Positions 57,012-64,000 of a stretch of DNA of 64,000 nt are shown one piece after another. The notes under the pieces were generated by a model. That model searched no databases, was not told the origin of the DNA, and worked only from the letters and a program-made list of their open reading frames with translations. The position numbers were made by a program, and so were the translations under genes. This stretch comes from JBKQVT01 sp963727245. GTDB taxonomy: Bacteria > Planctomycetota > Planctomycetia > Pirellulales > Thermoguttaceae. Position 1 is the first letter of the stretch; every line of letters starts with the position of its first letter. The DNA lies in NCBI GenBank assembly GCA_963727245.1, contig CAVSFO010000011.1, forward strand, positions 1 to 64,000, given 5' to 3'.

Positions 57012-58127
57012 ATGAATTCGTGGAAGAACCTGCTGTTGTTGGTGATTTTGGCGGGCGTGGGCTGCTGGGGGCTTTCTGTATCGATCATGCGTCCGGACCC
57101 GCCGAAGACGCTGCCCAAGGGCGCCCCGACCACCGAGATGGCGCCGCCCACGGTGGATATGGGTGCGCCGGCAACCGCGGAAATCCCGGGGCCTGGCACT
57201 GCACCGACGACCGCGGCCCCGGCCGCTCCGGTCGCGATAGCGCCGCCCGGCGTCGAAGTCCCTCCGCCAGCGAACTTCTCGAACGCGGCTGTTCCCGGGC
57301 CGGTTTCACCAGGTCCGCCTCCGCCGGCGCCCATCTCGTCGCCGCCGGAGGCCGCCCCCGGCATGGGCGCGCCGCCAGCAGCGCCGCCAAACACTACTCC
57401 CCCGCTGGGCGCCCCGGCGGCCGACAAGGCAGGCGACCGCGCACAGCCGGGTCAACGCGCTGTTGGATCAGGTGAATGCCGAGTGGGACAAGGGGCACTT
57501 CGCCGAGCGCATCGGCTGCTGAGTTCTCTCTATGGCAATCCGGACGTGCCGCCGGAAATGACGCGACACATCAACGAGATGCTCGATCAGATGGCCGGCA
57601 TGGTGATCTATTCGCGGCAGCACCTGTTGGAGAAGCCCTACCGCGTGCAGCAGGGCGATACCCTGGAGCGGATCGCCGACAGCTACGGCGTCACTTCCAC
57701 GCTGTTGGCCCGGATCAACGGCATCCATGACGCCCGCGACCTGCGGCCGGACCGTGACTTGAAGGTCGTCCGGGGGCCGTTCAGCGCCGTGATCAGCCTG
57801 GAACGGCACGATCTGGCCCTCATGCTCGGGGACCGCTACGCCGGTCGTTTTGTGATCGGCATCGGCCGCGAGCACCCGCCGGTCGAAGGCACTTACTACG
57901 TCCGCGAGAAGGCGCCCTATCATGCTCCCGATTGCGCGGTCGCCGGCATGAATCCCATGGGCAAGTTTTGGATCGATCTGGGCAATCAAATCGGCATCCA
58001 TGGGACCAGCGATCCCAGCCGCCTCGGCCGCAACGACGGCTACGGCTCGATCTTCCTCAGCGACCGTGACATCGACGACGTCTACGGCATTCTCTCGATC
58101 GGCTCGAAGGTCGTGATTCAACGCTGA
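57012..58127 (+). CDS. LysM / L,D-transpeptidase-like envelope protein lacking the catalytic Cys
   Basis: A 371-residue membrane-anchored protein: helix LLLLVILAGVGCWGL, a Pro/Ala/Gly-rich periplasmic spacer (~30-145), a helical segment, a LysM domain (YRVQQGDTLERIADSYGVTS) and a C-terminal YkuD-type beta domain. The segment ~57435-57515 is better read in another frame (SRVNALLDQVNAEWDKGHF), implying two compensating shifts. The active-site region reads IGIHGTSDPSRLGRNDGYGSIFLSD. The first His is kept, but the usual [S/T]HGC is GYGS, so cysteine is replaced by serine (TCG). Activity is therefore doubtful. It may bind peptidoglycan only. Confidence 0.82.
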   Translation: MNSWKNLLLLVILAGVGCWGLSVSIMRPDPPKTLPKGAPTTEMAPPTVDMGAPATAEIPGPGTAPTTAAPAAPVAIAPPGVEVPPPANFSNAAVPGPVSPGPPPPAPISSPPEAAPGMGAPPAAPPNTTPPLGAPAADKAGDRAQPGQRAVGSGECRVGQGALRRAHRLLSSLYGNPDVPPEMTRHINEMLDQMAGMVIYSRQHLLEKPYRVQQGDTLERIADSYGVTSTLLARINGIHDARDLRPDRDLKVVRGPFSAVISLERHDLALMLGDRYAGRFVIGIGREHPPVEGTYYVREKAPYHAPDCAVAGMNPMGKFWIDLGNQIGIHGTSDPSRLGRNDGYGSIFLSDRDIDDVYGILSIGSKVVIQR

Positions 58128-58221
58128 GTGCCGCTGCCGGCCCCCAGATGGTGGTTGATTGTGGCCGCGCGCACAAATAGAGTTATTTGGGGACTGGCGT
58201 ACTGGGCCTGGTGGCTTCCGT

Positions 58222-58301
58222 CTTCCTCCCCTCTCCCTCCCGGAGAGGGCCAGGGGGTGAGGGCGATTGACTCCTGCGTCCAAAAGCCCTCACCCTAACC
58301 C
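58222..58301. repeat. Inverted pair of the CCCTCACCCTAACC-type repeat, right copy interrupted
   Basis: The left copy at 58222-58263 (CCTCCCCTCTCCCTCCCGGA then GGGGGTGAGGGCG) faces the start of a right copy at 58286-58301 (AGCCCTCACCCTAACCC). The right copy resumes at 58755 after the MITE-like insertion and continues to about 58783. Confidence 0.85.
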
Positions 58302-58754
58302 CAATACCGTTGAAATAGTTGCAAGTTGATTATTGATAAAGTCTTACGGAATGTCGATTTTTGGTTCCTCGTATCCTTGGGTGCAAGGATTGTGTAAGAA
58401 CGACGGCAACGTGGCTGAGGGGCGTTTACGCCCCTTCCCGGCGAAGCCGGTACTCGGCCCGGCGTTTACGCCGGGTTCGGAGGGATCGTGGTTTTACTCC
58501 TTCTTCCATCGCTCTTGCAATGTCAGCCGCGTTTACGCGGCTCCTCTCGCCGTCAGCAGCAGGAGCCCGGTGGACCGGGCTGACAAAATGGCCACGACTC
58601 CGCTCCATTCACCCGGCGTAAACGCCGGGCCGAATACCGCCTTCGGCGGAAAGCCCGATAAATCGGGCTCGATCTTGCAGCGGCTACTCACGGAACTGAT
58701 GCACCGTCGTAACGCATTATGTACAATCAACTTACGCCTATTTCAACGGTATTG
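58302..58754. mobile_element. 453-bp MITE-like element with TIRs and 10-bp target duplication
   Basis: The ends are inverted: 58302 begins CAATACCGTTGAAATAG and 58754 ends with the exact complement (17 of 17), followed inward after four mismatched bases by AAGTTGATT on both sides. The bases just outside are identical, ACCCTAACCC at 58292-58301 and 58755-58764. Removing the element and one copy restores the CCCTCACCCTAACCCTCTCC repeat seen intact elsewhere. The interior has no transposase but holds a row of hairpins such as GGGGCGTTTACGCCCC, CCGGCGAAGCCGG, GCCGCGTTTACGCGGC, CCCGGCGTAAACGCCGGG and GCCCGATAAATCGGGC. Confidence 0.85.
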
Positions 58755-58821
58755 ACCCTAACCCTCTCCCGGCGGGAGAGGGGATATCGAACGCGCATCA
58801 CTGACAGCGGCCCGGACCATT

Positions 58822-59247
58822 ATGGCCAACGACGAAGAAGAGCTTTACCAGGATCACATCCTCGATCATTACGAAGACCCGTACCACCGCGGGCACTGCG
58901 CCGGCTCGACCCACGCCCATGAGGACGACAACCCGCTCTGCGGCGACGTCATCCGCATGGAACTGCAGATCGACGACGCGGGGACGATGAAGGAGGTCTT
59001 TTTCGACGGCAACGGCTGCTGCATCAGCCAGGCATCGGCCTCGATGCTGGTCGAGAAGTTCGACGGCAAACACGTCGATCAGCTCAAGGCGTTCACCGCC
59101 GCCGACATGCTCGCACTGTTCGGTGCCCGGCTGACCCCCAATCGGCAGAAGTGCTGCTTGCTGCCCTGGCGGGTCTTGCAGGCGGCCATCTACTCGCCGA
59201 TCGATCAGGCCGCAACCAGCAGCACCCCGGGCAGGACAACCCCATGA
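58822..59247 (+). CDS. sufU: SufU-type Fe-S assembly sulfur carrier/scaffold
   Basis: A 141-residue zinc-binding IscU-like protein that accepts sulfur from SufS. The three conserved cysteines lie in NPLCGD, GNGCCISQAS and RQKCCLLPW. The spacing between the second and third matches the longer SufU insert (~18-21 residues more than IscU). It begins LYQDHILDHYEDPYHRG, typical of the family. The stop overlaps the sufS start (ATGA), so translation is coupled. The frame is intact. Confidence 0.94.
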   Translation: MANDEEELYQDHILDHYEDPYHRGHCAGSTHAHEDDNPLCGDVIRMELQIDDAGTMKEVFFDGNGCCISQASASMLVEKFDGKHVDQLKAFTAADMLALFGARLTPNRQKCCLLPWRVLQAAIYSPIDQAATSSTPGRTTP

Positions 59248-60502
59248 GCACCTCGGTCGAGACTCCGCCGCTGGACCCGGAAATCTTCCGGGCCGATTTT
59301 CCCATCCTCGGGCGCTGCGTCCGCGACGGGGTGCCGCTGGTCTACTTCGACAACGCCGCCAGCACGCAGCGGCCCAAGCAGGTCATCCAGGCCATCGTCG
59401 ATTGCTACGAGGAGCACTATGCCAACGTCCATCGCGGCATCCACCAGTTGGCCCAGGAGTCGGATGAGCTGTTCGAGGAAGCCCGGGAGAAGGTCCGCGC
59501 CCTGATCCATGCCCCCGCCGCCGAGCAGGTCGTTTTCACCTCCGGCACGACCGCCGGCATCAACCTGGTGGCGCGAAGCTGGGGCGACGCGAACGTCCAT
59601 GCCGGCGACGAAATTCTGCTCACGGAAATGGAGCACCACTCGAACCTCGTCCCCTGGCAGCAGTTGGCCCAGCGCAGCGGCGCCGTGCTGCGGCATATTC
59701 CGCTCACCGACGACGGACTGCTGGAACTCGACACTCTGGACGAACTCTTGACCGCGCGGACCAGGCTGGTGGCCGTCACGGCCGTCTCGAACGTGTTGGG
59801 GACGAAGAATCCCCTGGCGGAAATCATTGGCCGGGCGCATCAGGCCGGGGCGGTGGTGTTGGTCGACGGCGCCCAGAGCGTGCCGCACGAGCGGACCGAC
59901 GTCCAGGCGCTGGGGGCCGATTTCCTCGTCTTCAGCGGCCACAAGATGTTGGGGCCCTCGGGCGTGGGCGTCTTGTACGGCAAGCGGGAATTGCTCGACG
60001 CCATGCCGCCTTTCCTGGGCGGGGGCGGCATGATCCGCCGCGTGTCGGCCGATCGTTTCGAGCCCGGCGATCTGCCGCACAAGTTCGAGGCCGGCACGCC
60101 GCCGATCGTTTCCGCCATCGGCCTGGGCGCGGCCATCGACTATCTCAACGCCGTCGGCCTGGAGGCCATCGGCCGCCACGAGCGCCGCCTGACGCGCGGG
60201 CCCACGAGGTCCTGGCGGCGGTCGAGGGGGTGCGGATCCTCGGTCCCGCTCCCTCTCAGAAGGCGGGCATTATCAGTTTCACGATGGACCGCATCCATGC
60301 CCACGACGTGGCCGAGGTGCTGGACCGCCACGGCATTGCCGTCCGTGCCGGCCATCACTGTGCGATGCCGCTGCACAAGCGTTACGGCGTGTCGGCCACG
60401 GCCCGGGCGAGTTTCTACTTCTACAACACGCTGGCCGAGGTCGAGCAGCTTGGCCCGGCCTTGGAGCAGGTCAAGCGGGTCTTTCATCGCCGGCGGTCGT
60501 AG
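59244..60502 (+). CDS. sufS: Cysteine desulfurase SufS, one frameshift
   Basis: Group II PLP cysteine desulfurase partnered with SufU. Signatures: FPILGRCVRDGVPLVYFDNAAST, YANVHRGIHQLAQES, VFTSGTTAGINLVA, TEMEHHSNLVPWQ, VDGAQSVPHE, the PLP lysine in FSGHKMLGPSGVGVLYG, and FEAGTPPIVSAIGL. After a shift near 60200 the C-terminal part continues ISFTMDRIHAHDVAEVLD and the catalytic Cys in RAGHHCAMPLH. About 418 residues. ATG 59244 overlaps sufU. Confidence 0.94.
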
Positions 60503-60545
60503 CCGGCGATCATCACGCGCTTTTTCGTTTGCCGGCCGGCTTGGC

Positions 60546-60588
60546 GGACTGTCCCGATTTTTCGCCGGGCGAAAATGGGACTGTCCCC
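60546..60588. repeat. GGGACTGTCCC hairpin element, copy 2
   Basis: GGACTGTCCCGATTTTTCG faces CGAAAATGGGACTGTCCCC with a short CCGGG loop. It is the same element as 51024-51070 and lies between sufS and the tRNA gene. Confidence 0.88.
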
Positions 60589-60623
60589 CTCCTGTGCCGG
60601 CTTGGTACAATGGGCCGAGATGG

Positions 60624-60697
60624 GCCCCTGTAGCTCAATCGGACAGAGCACGGGATTTCTAATCCCGGGGTTGCAGGTTCGAGTCCTGCCAGGGGTA
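60624..60697 (+). tRNA. tRNA-Arg (anticodon UCU)
   Basis: A 74-base cloverleaf: acceptor GCCCCTG/CAGGGGT (one G-U pair at the end), D-arm AGCTC..GAGC, anticodon stem CGGGA/TCCCG with loop TTTCTAA (anticodon TCT at 60658-60660, reading AGA), and T-arm GCAGG-TTCGAGT-CCTGC. The discriminator is A, and CCA is not encoded. Confidence 0.97.
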
Positions 60698-60811
60698 CTC
60701 TGGGCCATTGTACGGACAGCGTGGATGGGGTACTGCGCTTGCCAGGCGGATTCGCCGCTTGCCGCCGGAATCCGTGGATATGCTCGCCATGTTGTCGCCT
60801 GCCTTTGCGCA

Positions 60812-61072
60812 CTACTGCCGATAGACATCCTTACGGTGCGCCACTCGCAACACCAGCACAATCAGCCGATCGTCGTGGATTTCGTATACCACGCGGTAGT
60901 TGCCGACACGAATTCGCCAGAGGTTTTCATCCCCGGTCAGCTTGACCACTCCCGCCGGTCGAGGATCGCCCCGCAGCTCTTCCAACGCATCGGCGATACG
61001 ACGGCGGGCGGGAAGGGGAATCTTGTCCAGGCTCTTTTCCGCCGTCGGCCTGATGATGATTTGATAGGGCAT
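60812..61072 (-). CDS. RelE/ParE-family toxin
   Basis: An 86-residue protein of the RelE/ParE fold: YQIIIRPTAEKSLDKIP, helix RRRIADALEELRGDPRP, then VVKLTGDENLWRIRVGNYRVVYEI and LVLRVAHRKDVYR. RelE members cleave mRNA in the ribosome and ParE members poison gyrase. The RVGNYRVVYEI and HRKDVYR core fits RelE best. It is the second gene of a two-gene operon, six bases after the antitoxin. Confidence 0.92.
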   Translation of the reverse strand: MPYQIIIRPTAEKSLDKIPLPARRRIADALEELRGDPRPAGVVKLTGDENLWRIRVGNYRVVYEIHDDRLIVLVLRVAHRKDVYRQ

Positions 61073-61078
61073 GGCGAC

Positions 61079-61324
61079 TTACAGGCCATGTTTCTTGCGG
61101 TACTGCTCCAGGGTAACGCCGCCCTTTTCCCTGCGGGCTTTCTTGGCCGCCTTCACGTCACCCTGATCCTCCAGGGAGTTCAACAGCTCCAGGTCTGCCA
61201 TCGGCACCACGGCCAGCACTTGCTTGCCCCGCCGCTGCAAAACGATCCGCTCGCCGCCGTAGGCAACGCGGTTAATCACCTCCGCCAGATTGGCCCGAAT
61301 GTCGGCAACGCCAATTTCGATCAT
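61079..61324 (-). CDS. Phd/YefM-family antitoxin
   Basis: An 81-residue antitoxin with the Phd N-terminal DNA-binding fold (IGVADIRANLAEVINRVAYGGERIVLQR, GKQVLAVVPMADLELL) and a charged C-terminal tail (KAAKKARREKGGVTLEQYRKK) that would wrap the toxin. It starts at ATG 61322-61324 after AGGAG. Like other Phd proteins it probably represses its own promoter, and an imperfect palindrome lies over the -10 box. Confidence 0.93.
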   Translation of the reverse strand: MIEIGVADIRANLAEVINRVAYGGERIVLQRRGKQVLAVVPMADLELLNSLEDQGDVKAAKKARREKGGVTLEQYRKKHGL

Positions 61325-61348
61325 TGTTTTTCTCCTGCGGAAAACACC

Positions 61349-61388
61349 TCATTATGTACATTATGACCTTTTCGATTGTTTTCGTCAA
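61349..61388 (-). promoter_or_regulatory. Promoter and likely operator of the toxin-antitoxin operon
   Basis: On the minus strand TTGACG (61383-61388) and CATAAT (61360-61365) are 17 bases apart. The -10 is part of an imperfect palindrome TCAT-A-ATGTACAT-A-ATGA that also repeats CATAATG directly. The position is right for antitoxin autoregulation. Confidence 0.7.
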
Positions 61389-61395
61389 GTCCCCC

Positions 61396-61664
61396 TCATG
61401 TGATCCTGCGCCGTTTCGCAGTCTTTCGCAATTCCGTCTTGCCCATTTCCACGCGCCGCACCGCCTCGTAAAGGCCCCTGGGAGGGCTGTTGGCCCCCAA
61501 GGTCGCGGATCGGCCCACGGCAGGCGTCGGCCAACCACAGCCGAACGCCCGGCACGTTGCCGGTCCCGCTGCTCATCGGACGTGCGATAGAGCATCAGCG
61601 CCGCCCGGGCAATCAGCAGATCGGCCTGCTTACGCGCTTCGCGGTGTTCTTCGATTGTGGGCAT
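61396..61664 (-). CDS. Small hypothetical protein, two frameshifts
   Basis: Repaired length ~89 residues. It begins at ATG 61662-61664 with MPTIEEHREARKQADLLIAR. It continues in a second frame as NVPGVRLWLADACRGPIRDLG and in a third as SPPRGLYEAVRRVEMGKTELRKTAKRRRIT, ending 61396. The fit between segments supports one small helical, basic protein, but it is not recognised. It lies just upstream of the toxin-antitoxin promoter on the same strand. Confidence 0.45.
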
Positions 61665-61698
61665 GGCGGCTCCGGGAGTTAGGGGTGTGGTTAGGGGG

Positions 61699-61790
61699 GG
61701 CGAATCAATAACTGTCGCATAGTCGCCTTTCGCTCCGCGAAGGTAGCGCTTGACTTTCGCGGAGCGAAAGGCGACACTAATTGATTCGCC
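61699..61790. repeat. Nested inverted repeat with GTCGCCTTTCGCTCCGCG arms
   Basis: A perfect 20-bp arm GTCGCCTTTCGCTCCGCGAA (61722-61741) is inverted at 61756-61775. An outer 11-bp arm GGCGAATCAAT (61699-61709) is inverted at 61780-61790. It lies between two divergent small genes. Confidence 0.9.
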
Positions 61791-61913
61791 GGTCCTTACC
61801 GCCGGCACGTTGTAGGCGTTGTGGCCTTGACATCAAACGCCGACGCAGTAGCCGTTGACGCCGGCCAGCAGGACCGCATTGCCTCTGGGAGGCGAAGCCG
61901 CTAGACTTTGGGC

Positions 61914-62277
61914 ATGGCTGACGCTCCCCAAGAAAAGGCCCGCCGCCGCTGGCTCCGAATCACGCCGGATCGCGTCGTCGTTGCCGTGCTGGCTCTGGAA
62001 GGCTTCCTGCTGGCGTCGGCGTGGTTTCGCTGGTTCGCCTTCAACGAGCACAAGGGCTACGCGGTGCTGATTTGCCTGGCAGACGGTTGGGGCCGCCTTG
62101 GTGCTGATGTTTTTCTGGTTCCTCGCTGCCCTGGTTTTTCGGCTGCGGTTCCAGTTCAGCATCCTCGCGTTGCTGGTGCTGGTTGTCGTCGTCTGCCGTC
62201 CACCGTTTAGTTGGCTGGGGACGGAGATGAGCGAGGCGAGAAAACAGCGGAGGCGTGACGGCGATCGGACGCCTTGA
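61914..62277 (+). CDS. Small membrane protein with planctomycete RFQFS motif, one frameshift
   Basis: About 120 residues. A first membrane segment (VVVAVLALEGFLLASAWF) follows a basic start (MADAPQEKARRRWLR). After a shift near 62090 two more hydrophobic segments appear (AALVLMFFWFLAALVF and LALLVLVVVVC) around RLRFQFSILALLVL. The RFQFS...LL..VVV stretch followed by SWL..EM..AR.Q recalls a short region common in planctomycete small proteins. Function unknown. Confidence 0.6.
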
Positions 62278-63128
62278 GCGCGAGTGTTATACCTTATAGG
62301 CCACTCCCTCCGGATTATCGCCGCGCCGACCCCAATCCCGCCAGGACGGGCAACAGGGGACCGTCACGTTCGCAAGGCGTCGGAGCCAGGGACGACCGGC
62401 TATGATATAAACACCCATTGTTGACGGGAGCCAAATTCAATGGCAGTCTTCGACCTCAGCGATACCGTACGGGCAGTACGAAGCCTTCTATATTCCGGTT
62501 CAGACGATTAGTCCCCGACGAATACGCTGCAGTCTGCTGGGCCTGGCAGCTGCCCCAAGGTGGTCTTGGGCTGCACCACCGTCCCCGAACCCACCACCCA
62601 GCGCGTTCTCGGCACGGCATTGCTGGGTCTCGACGTAAGTTATACTCTGCGGCGGCGTTAGGTGAATGCTTGACGACCGCGAAGCTCCAGAGGCGTTGTC
62701 CAACCCCCCGCTTTGCACCCACCGCCGCTGGCATCAAACCCACTTGCCGCGTCACGAGGGCCGCGTCACCCTCTAGGGTCGACTGTGGGCGTACTCGCTC
62801 GTTTTCAGGTTCTGCGGCGGGCGGCAGCGACGAGCCACCGCCACGCGGCGCGCGCACCATCAGGTTTCGGTTAGGTCACTTCCCGATTCGCACCGTCTGT
62901 CCGAGGGCCAGGGCGCCGCGACGAAGGCGGGCTGTCCTCGGCGGCCTCGCCCGGCACGCCCTCACCCCTACCCTCTCCCGGAGGGAGAGGGGGATGGAAC
63001 CAACGGCGTTCGGCCGGGTTGCTGCGGAGGCGGCGGCCGTATGCTACAATCGACGGGGTGGCCGGGCGACGCCCGGCCGGCGCCATCCATCGCAGCGTTG
63101 AAACCCTTGTTAATGCGGAGAGAAGACC
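62278..63128. other. 851-bp gap without a convincing gene
   Basis: The longest gene-poor stretch in the window. Open frames are short or lack coding character. It holds a CCCTCACCCCTACCCTCTCC repeat copy with GGAGGGAGAGGGGG (62959-62995) and two isolated GTTAGGT motifs (~62663, ~62869). It could be eroded coding sequence, but no family was recognised. Confidence 0.5.
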
Positions 63129-63485
63129 ATGAAGAAGGCCATCGTGCTGGTGATCGTCTGTGCGACCGTCGTGGGCGGGGCTTGGCTCGCGCGGCGGGAC
63201 CTCGCCTTTGGGCAGGCCGCGGAGACAAAAGAGACCAAAGATCAGGGCATCACCAAGACCAAGGCGGAGTGGGAAAAACTGGTCCAAGATCGTGTCGCCC
63301 TGGCCCTGAAAGAGAAAGCACGGCGGATCCACGACGCGGAAAATTGGGACACGGCGATTTTCAACGGCGTCGAATACACCGTCTACACCGGGCCGGGCCA
63401 GGTAATGGCCGTGCGGCCGGTGCAGCAGAAGACGCCGCCGAAGACCGGGCCGAGACCGACGACCGGCATGACCCCGGCCAAGTAA
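63129..63485 (+). CDS. Small exported or anchored protein, unknown function
   Basis: A 118-residue protein. ATG 63129 follows GGAGAGAAG. An N-terminal helix (AIVLVIVCATVVGGAWLA) acts as signal or anchor. A lysine-rich coiled segment (ETKETKDQGITKTKAEWEKL) and a short domain ending VEYTVYTGPGQVMAVRPVQQ follow, then a Pro/Thr tail. Not recognised. It converges on the polyprenyl synthase gene. Confidence 0.65.
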   Translation: MKKAIVLVIVCATVVGGAWLARRDLAFGQAAETKETKDQGITKTKAEWEKLVQDRVALALKEKARRIHDAENWDTAIFNGVEYTVYTGPGQVMAVRPVQQKTPPKTGPRPTTGMTPAK

Positions 63486-63489
63486 CGGG

Positions 63490-64000
63490 CTAGTTCTGCC
63501 GGGCGACCACGAAGTGGGTCAAGGCGGCCATGGCGTCGCGGGCCGGGCCCGACGGAACGGAGGCCAATCCGTCCCGGGCCAGGCGGCTGTAGCTGCGGGC
63601 CTTCTCCTGCGCGTAAGCGATGGCGTCGAAGCGCTCCAGCCAGGGTCGTAGCGCGTGGCGACGATGATTGCCGGAGCGCGACAGCAGCGCGACCACCTCG
63701 CAGCGCTCGGATTGGCCGGCCTGTTGCAGCACGCGGATCAGCGGCAGCGTCGATTTCTGCTTCACCAGGTCGGTGCCCAGCGACTTGCCCACGGTGGCCT
63801 CGTCGCCCAGCACGTCCAGCAGGTCGTCGGCGATCTGGAAGGCGACGCCGAGGCGGAGGCCGTATTGGGCCAGCGTGCTTTCCAGGACGGGGTCGGCCCC
63901 GGCATAATGCGCGCCCAGCCGGCAACAGCACGCGGTCAGGGCCGCCGTCTTGTCGGCAATGATGTCGAGGTACTCCTGCTCGGCCAGCTCGAAGTTGCCG
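63490..64000 (-). CDS. Trans-polyprenyl diphosphate synthase (partial, start off window)
   Basis: C-terminal ~169 residues of an all-helical isoprenoid chain-elongation enzyme. The visible part includes the substrate lysine region YLDIIADKTAALTACC and the second aspartate-rich motif FQIADDLLDVLGDE, then GKSLGTDLVKQKSTLPLI. The first DDxxD motif lies beyond 64000. The product is probably an octaprenyl-type chain for menaquinone, given mqnD in the window, but chain length cannot be read from this part. Confidence 0.92.
   Translation of the reverse strand, partial: GNFELAEQEYLDIIADKTAALTACCCRLGAHYAGADPVLESTLAQYGLRLGVAFQIADDLLDVLGDEATVGKSLGTDLVKQKSTLPLIRVLQQAGQSERCEVVALLSRSGNHRRHALRPWLERFDAIAYAQEKARSYSRLARDGLASVPSGPARDAMAALTHFVVARQN

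Noticed and set aside
58333..58755. 140-codon open frame inside the MITE-like element
   Set aside because: It is built from the row of hairpins, has no ribosome-binding site or recognisable domain and ends at the terminal repeat. It is probably a chance frame.
60624..60697. tRNA-Arg as an integration site for the neighbouring toxin-antitoxin module
   Set aside because: No repeat of the tRNA 3' end was found downstream and there is no integrase gene.
809..62277. Programmed ribosomal frameshifting as the cause of the many frame changes
   Set aside because: No shared slippery heptamer or downstream structure was found, and both +1 and -1 changes occur in unrelated genes, which fits sequence error better.
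62440..62512. 23-codon frame starting MAVFDLSDTV
   Set aside because: Too short to support, with a poor ribosome-binding site and no recognisable similarity.
62663..62876. Integron attC-like signals (GTTAGGT at ~62663 and ~62869, GTCCAAC at ~62696)
   Set aside because: The core sites are not complementary as attC needs, the spacing is too long, no inner L boxes were found and there is no integrase or cassette-like frame.

Overview
The window comes from a GC-rich chromosome, most likely a planctomycete (Planctomycetota, probably order Pirellulales). This is an inference from the gene content. The pointers are a PilM gene followed by two large planctomycete-style inner-membrane proteins, an exported Skp/OmpH domain joined to an SppA protease, TPR membrane proteins of the TMTC type, the futalosine menaquinone gene mqnD, a PEP-CTERM protein, an inositol-phosphate synthase, a small membrane protein with an RFQFS motif, and many palindromic intergenic repeats. 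No rRNA, CRISPR array or complete insertion sequence was seen. One tRNA-Arg(UCU) is present.

Layout. 1-2259: NtrB/NtrC-like two-component pair (regulator cut by the window start). 2553-5293: rlmN, inositol-phosphate synthase and a YezD-like small protein. 5577-10878: Tad pilus motor and platform genes (cpaF, tadB, tadC), an exported protein and a TPR protein. 10927-17158: leftward envelope and purine genes (purA-uppS-murC-murB-methyltransferase) with a small membrane protein at one end and a SpoU methyltransferase at the other. 17559-19967: DUF11 surface lipoprotein. 20352-26896: csrA, flagellin, fliD, fliS. 27095-29077: PEP-CTERM protein and mqnD. 29148-31905: Skp-SppA fusion. 32078-38204: a complete cecR-ybhG-ybhF-ybhS-ybhR-like exporter operon with a palindromic operator over its -10 box, followed by a divergent MFS gene. 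39901-42829: glycosidase-like protein. 43149-48585: PilM/PilN fusion and two partner proteins. 48674-51015: nifU-nifS. 51258-56694: GT2 synthase between two TMTC-like membrane/TPR proteins. 57012-58127: LysM/L,D-transpeptidase-like protein without the usual catalytic cysteine. 58302-58754: a MITE-like element with terminal inverted repeats and a 10-bp target duplication. 58822-60502: sufU-sufS. 60624-61324: tRNA-Arg and a RelE/Phd module. 61396-64000: small proteins and a truncated polyprenyl diphosphate synthase.

Two features run through the whole window. First, about forty apparent single-base frameshifts break otherwise ordinary genes in GC-rich runs, including housekeeping genes such as purA, rlmN and sufS. 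The simplest reading is uncorrected indel error in the assembly, so these genes are annotated across the shifts. Second, almost every intergenic gap carries palindromic or purine/pyrimidine-biased repeats from at least a dozen families. Some of these run into gene ends, and two closely related palindromes lie in frame inside coding sequence.
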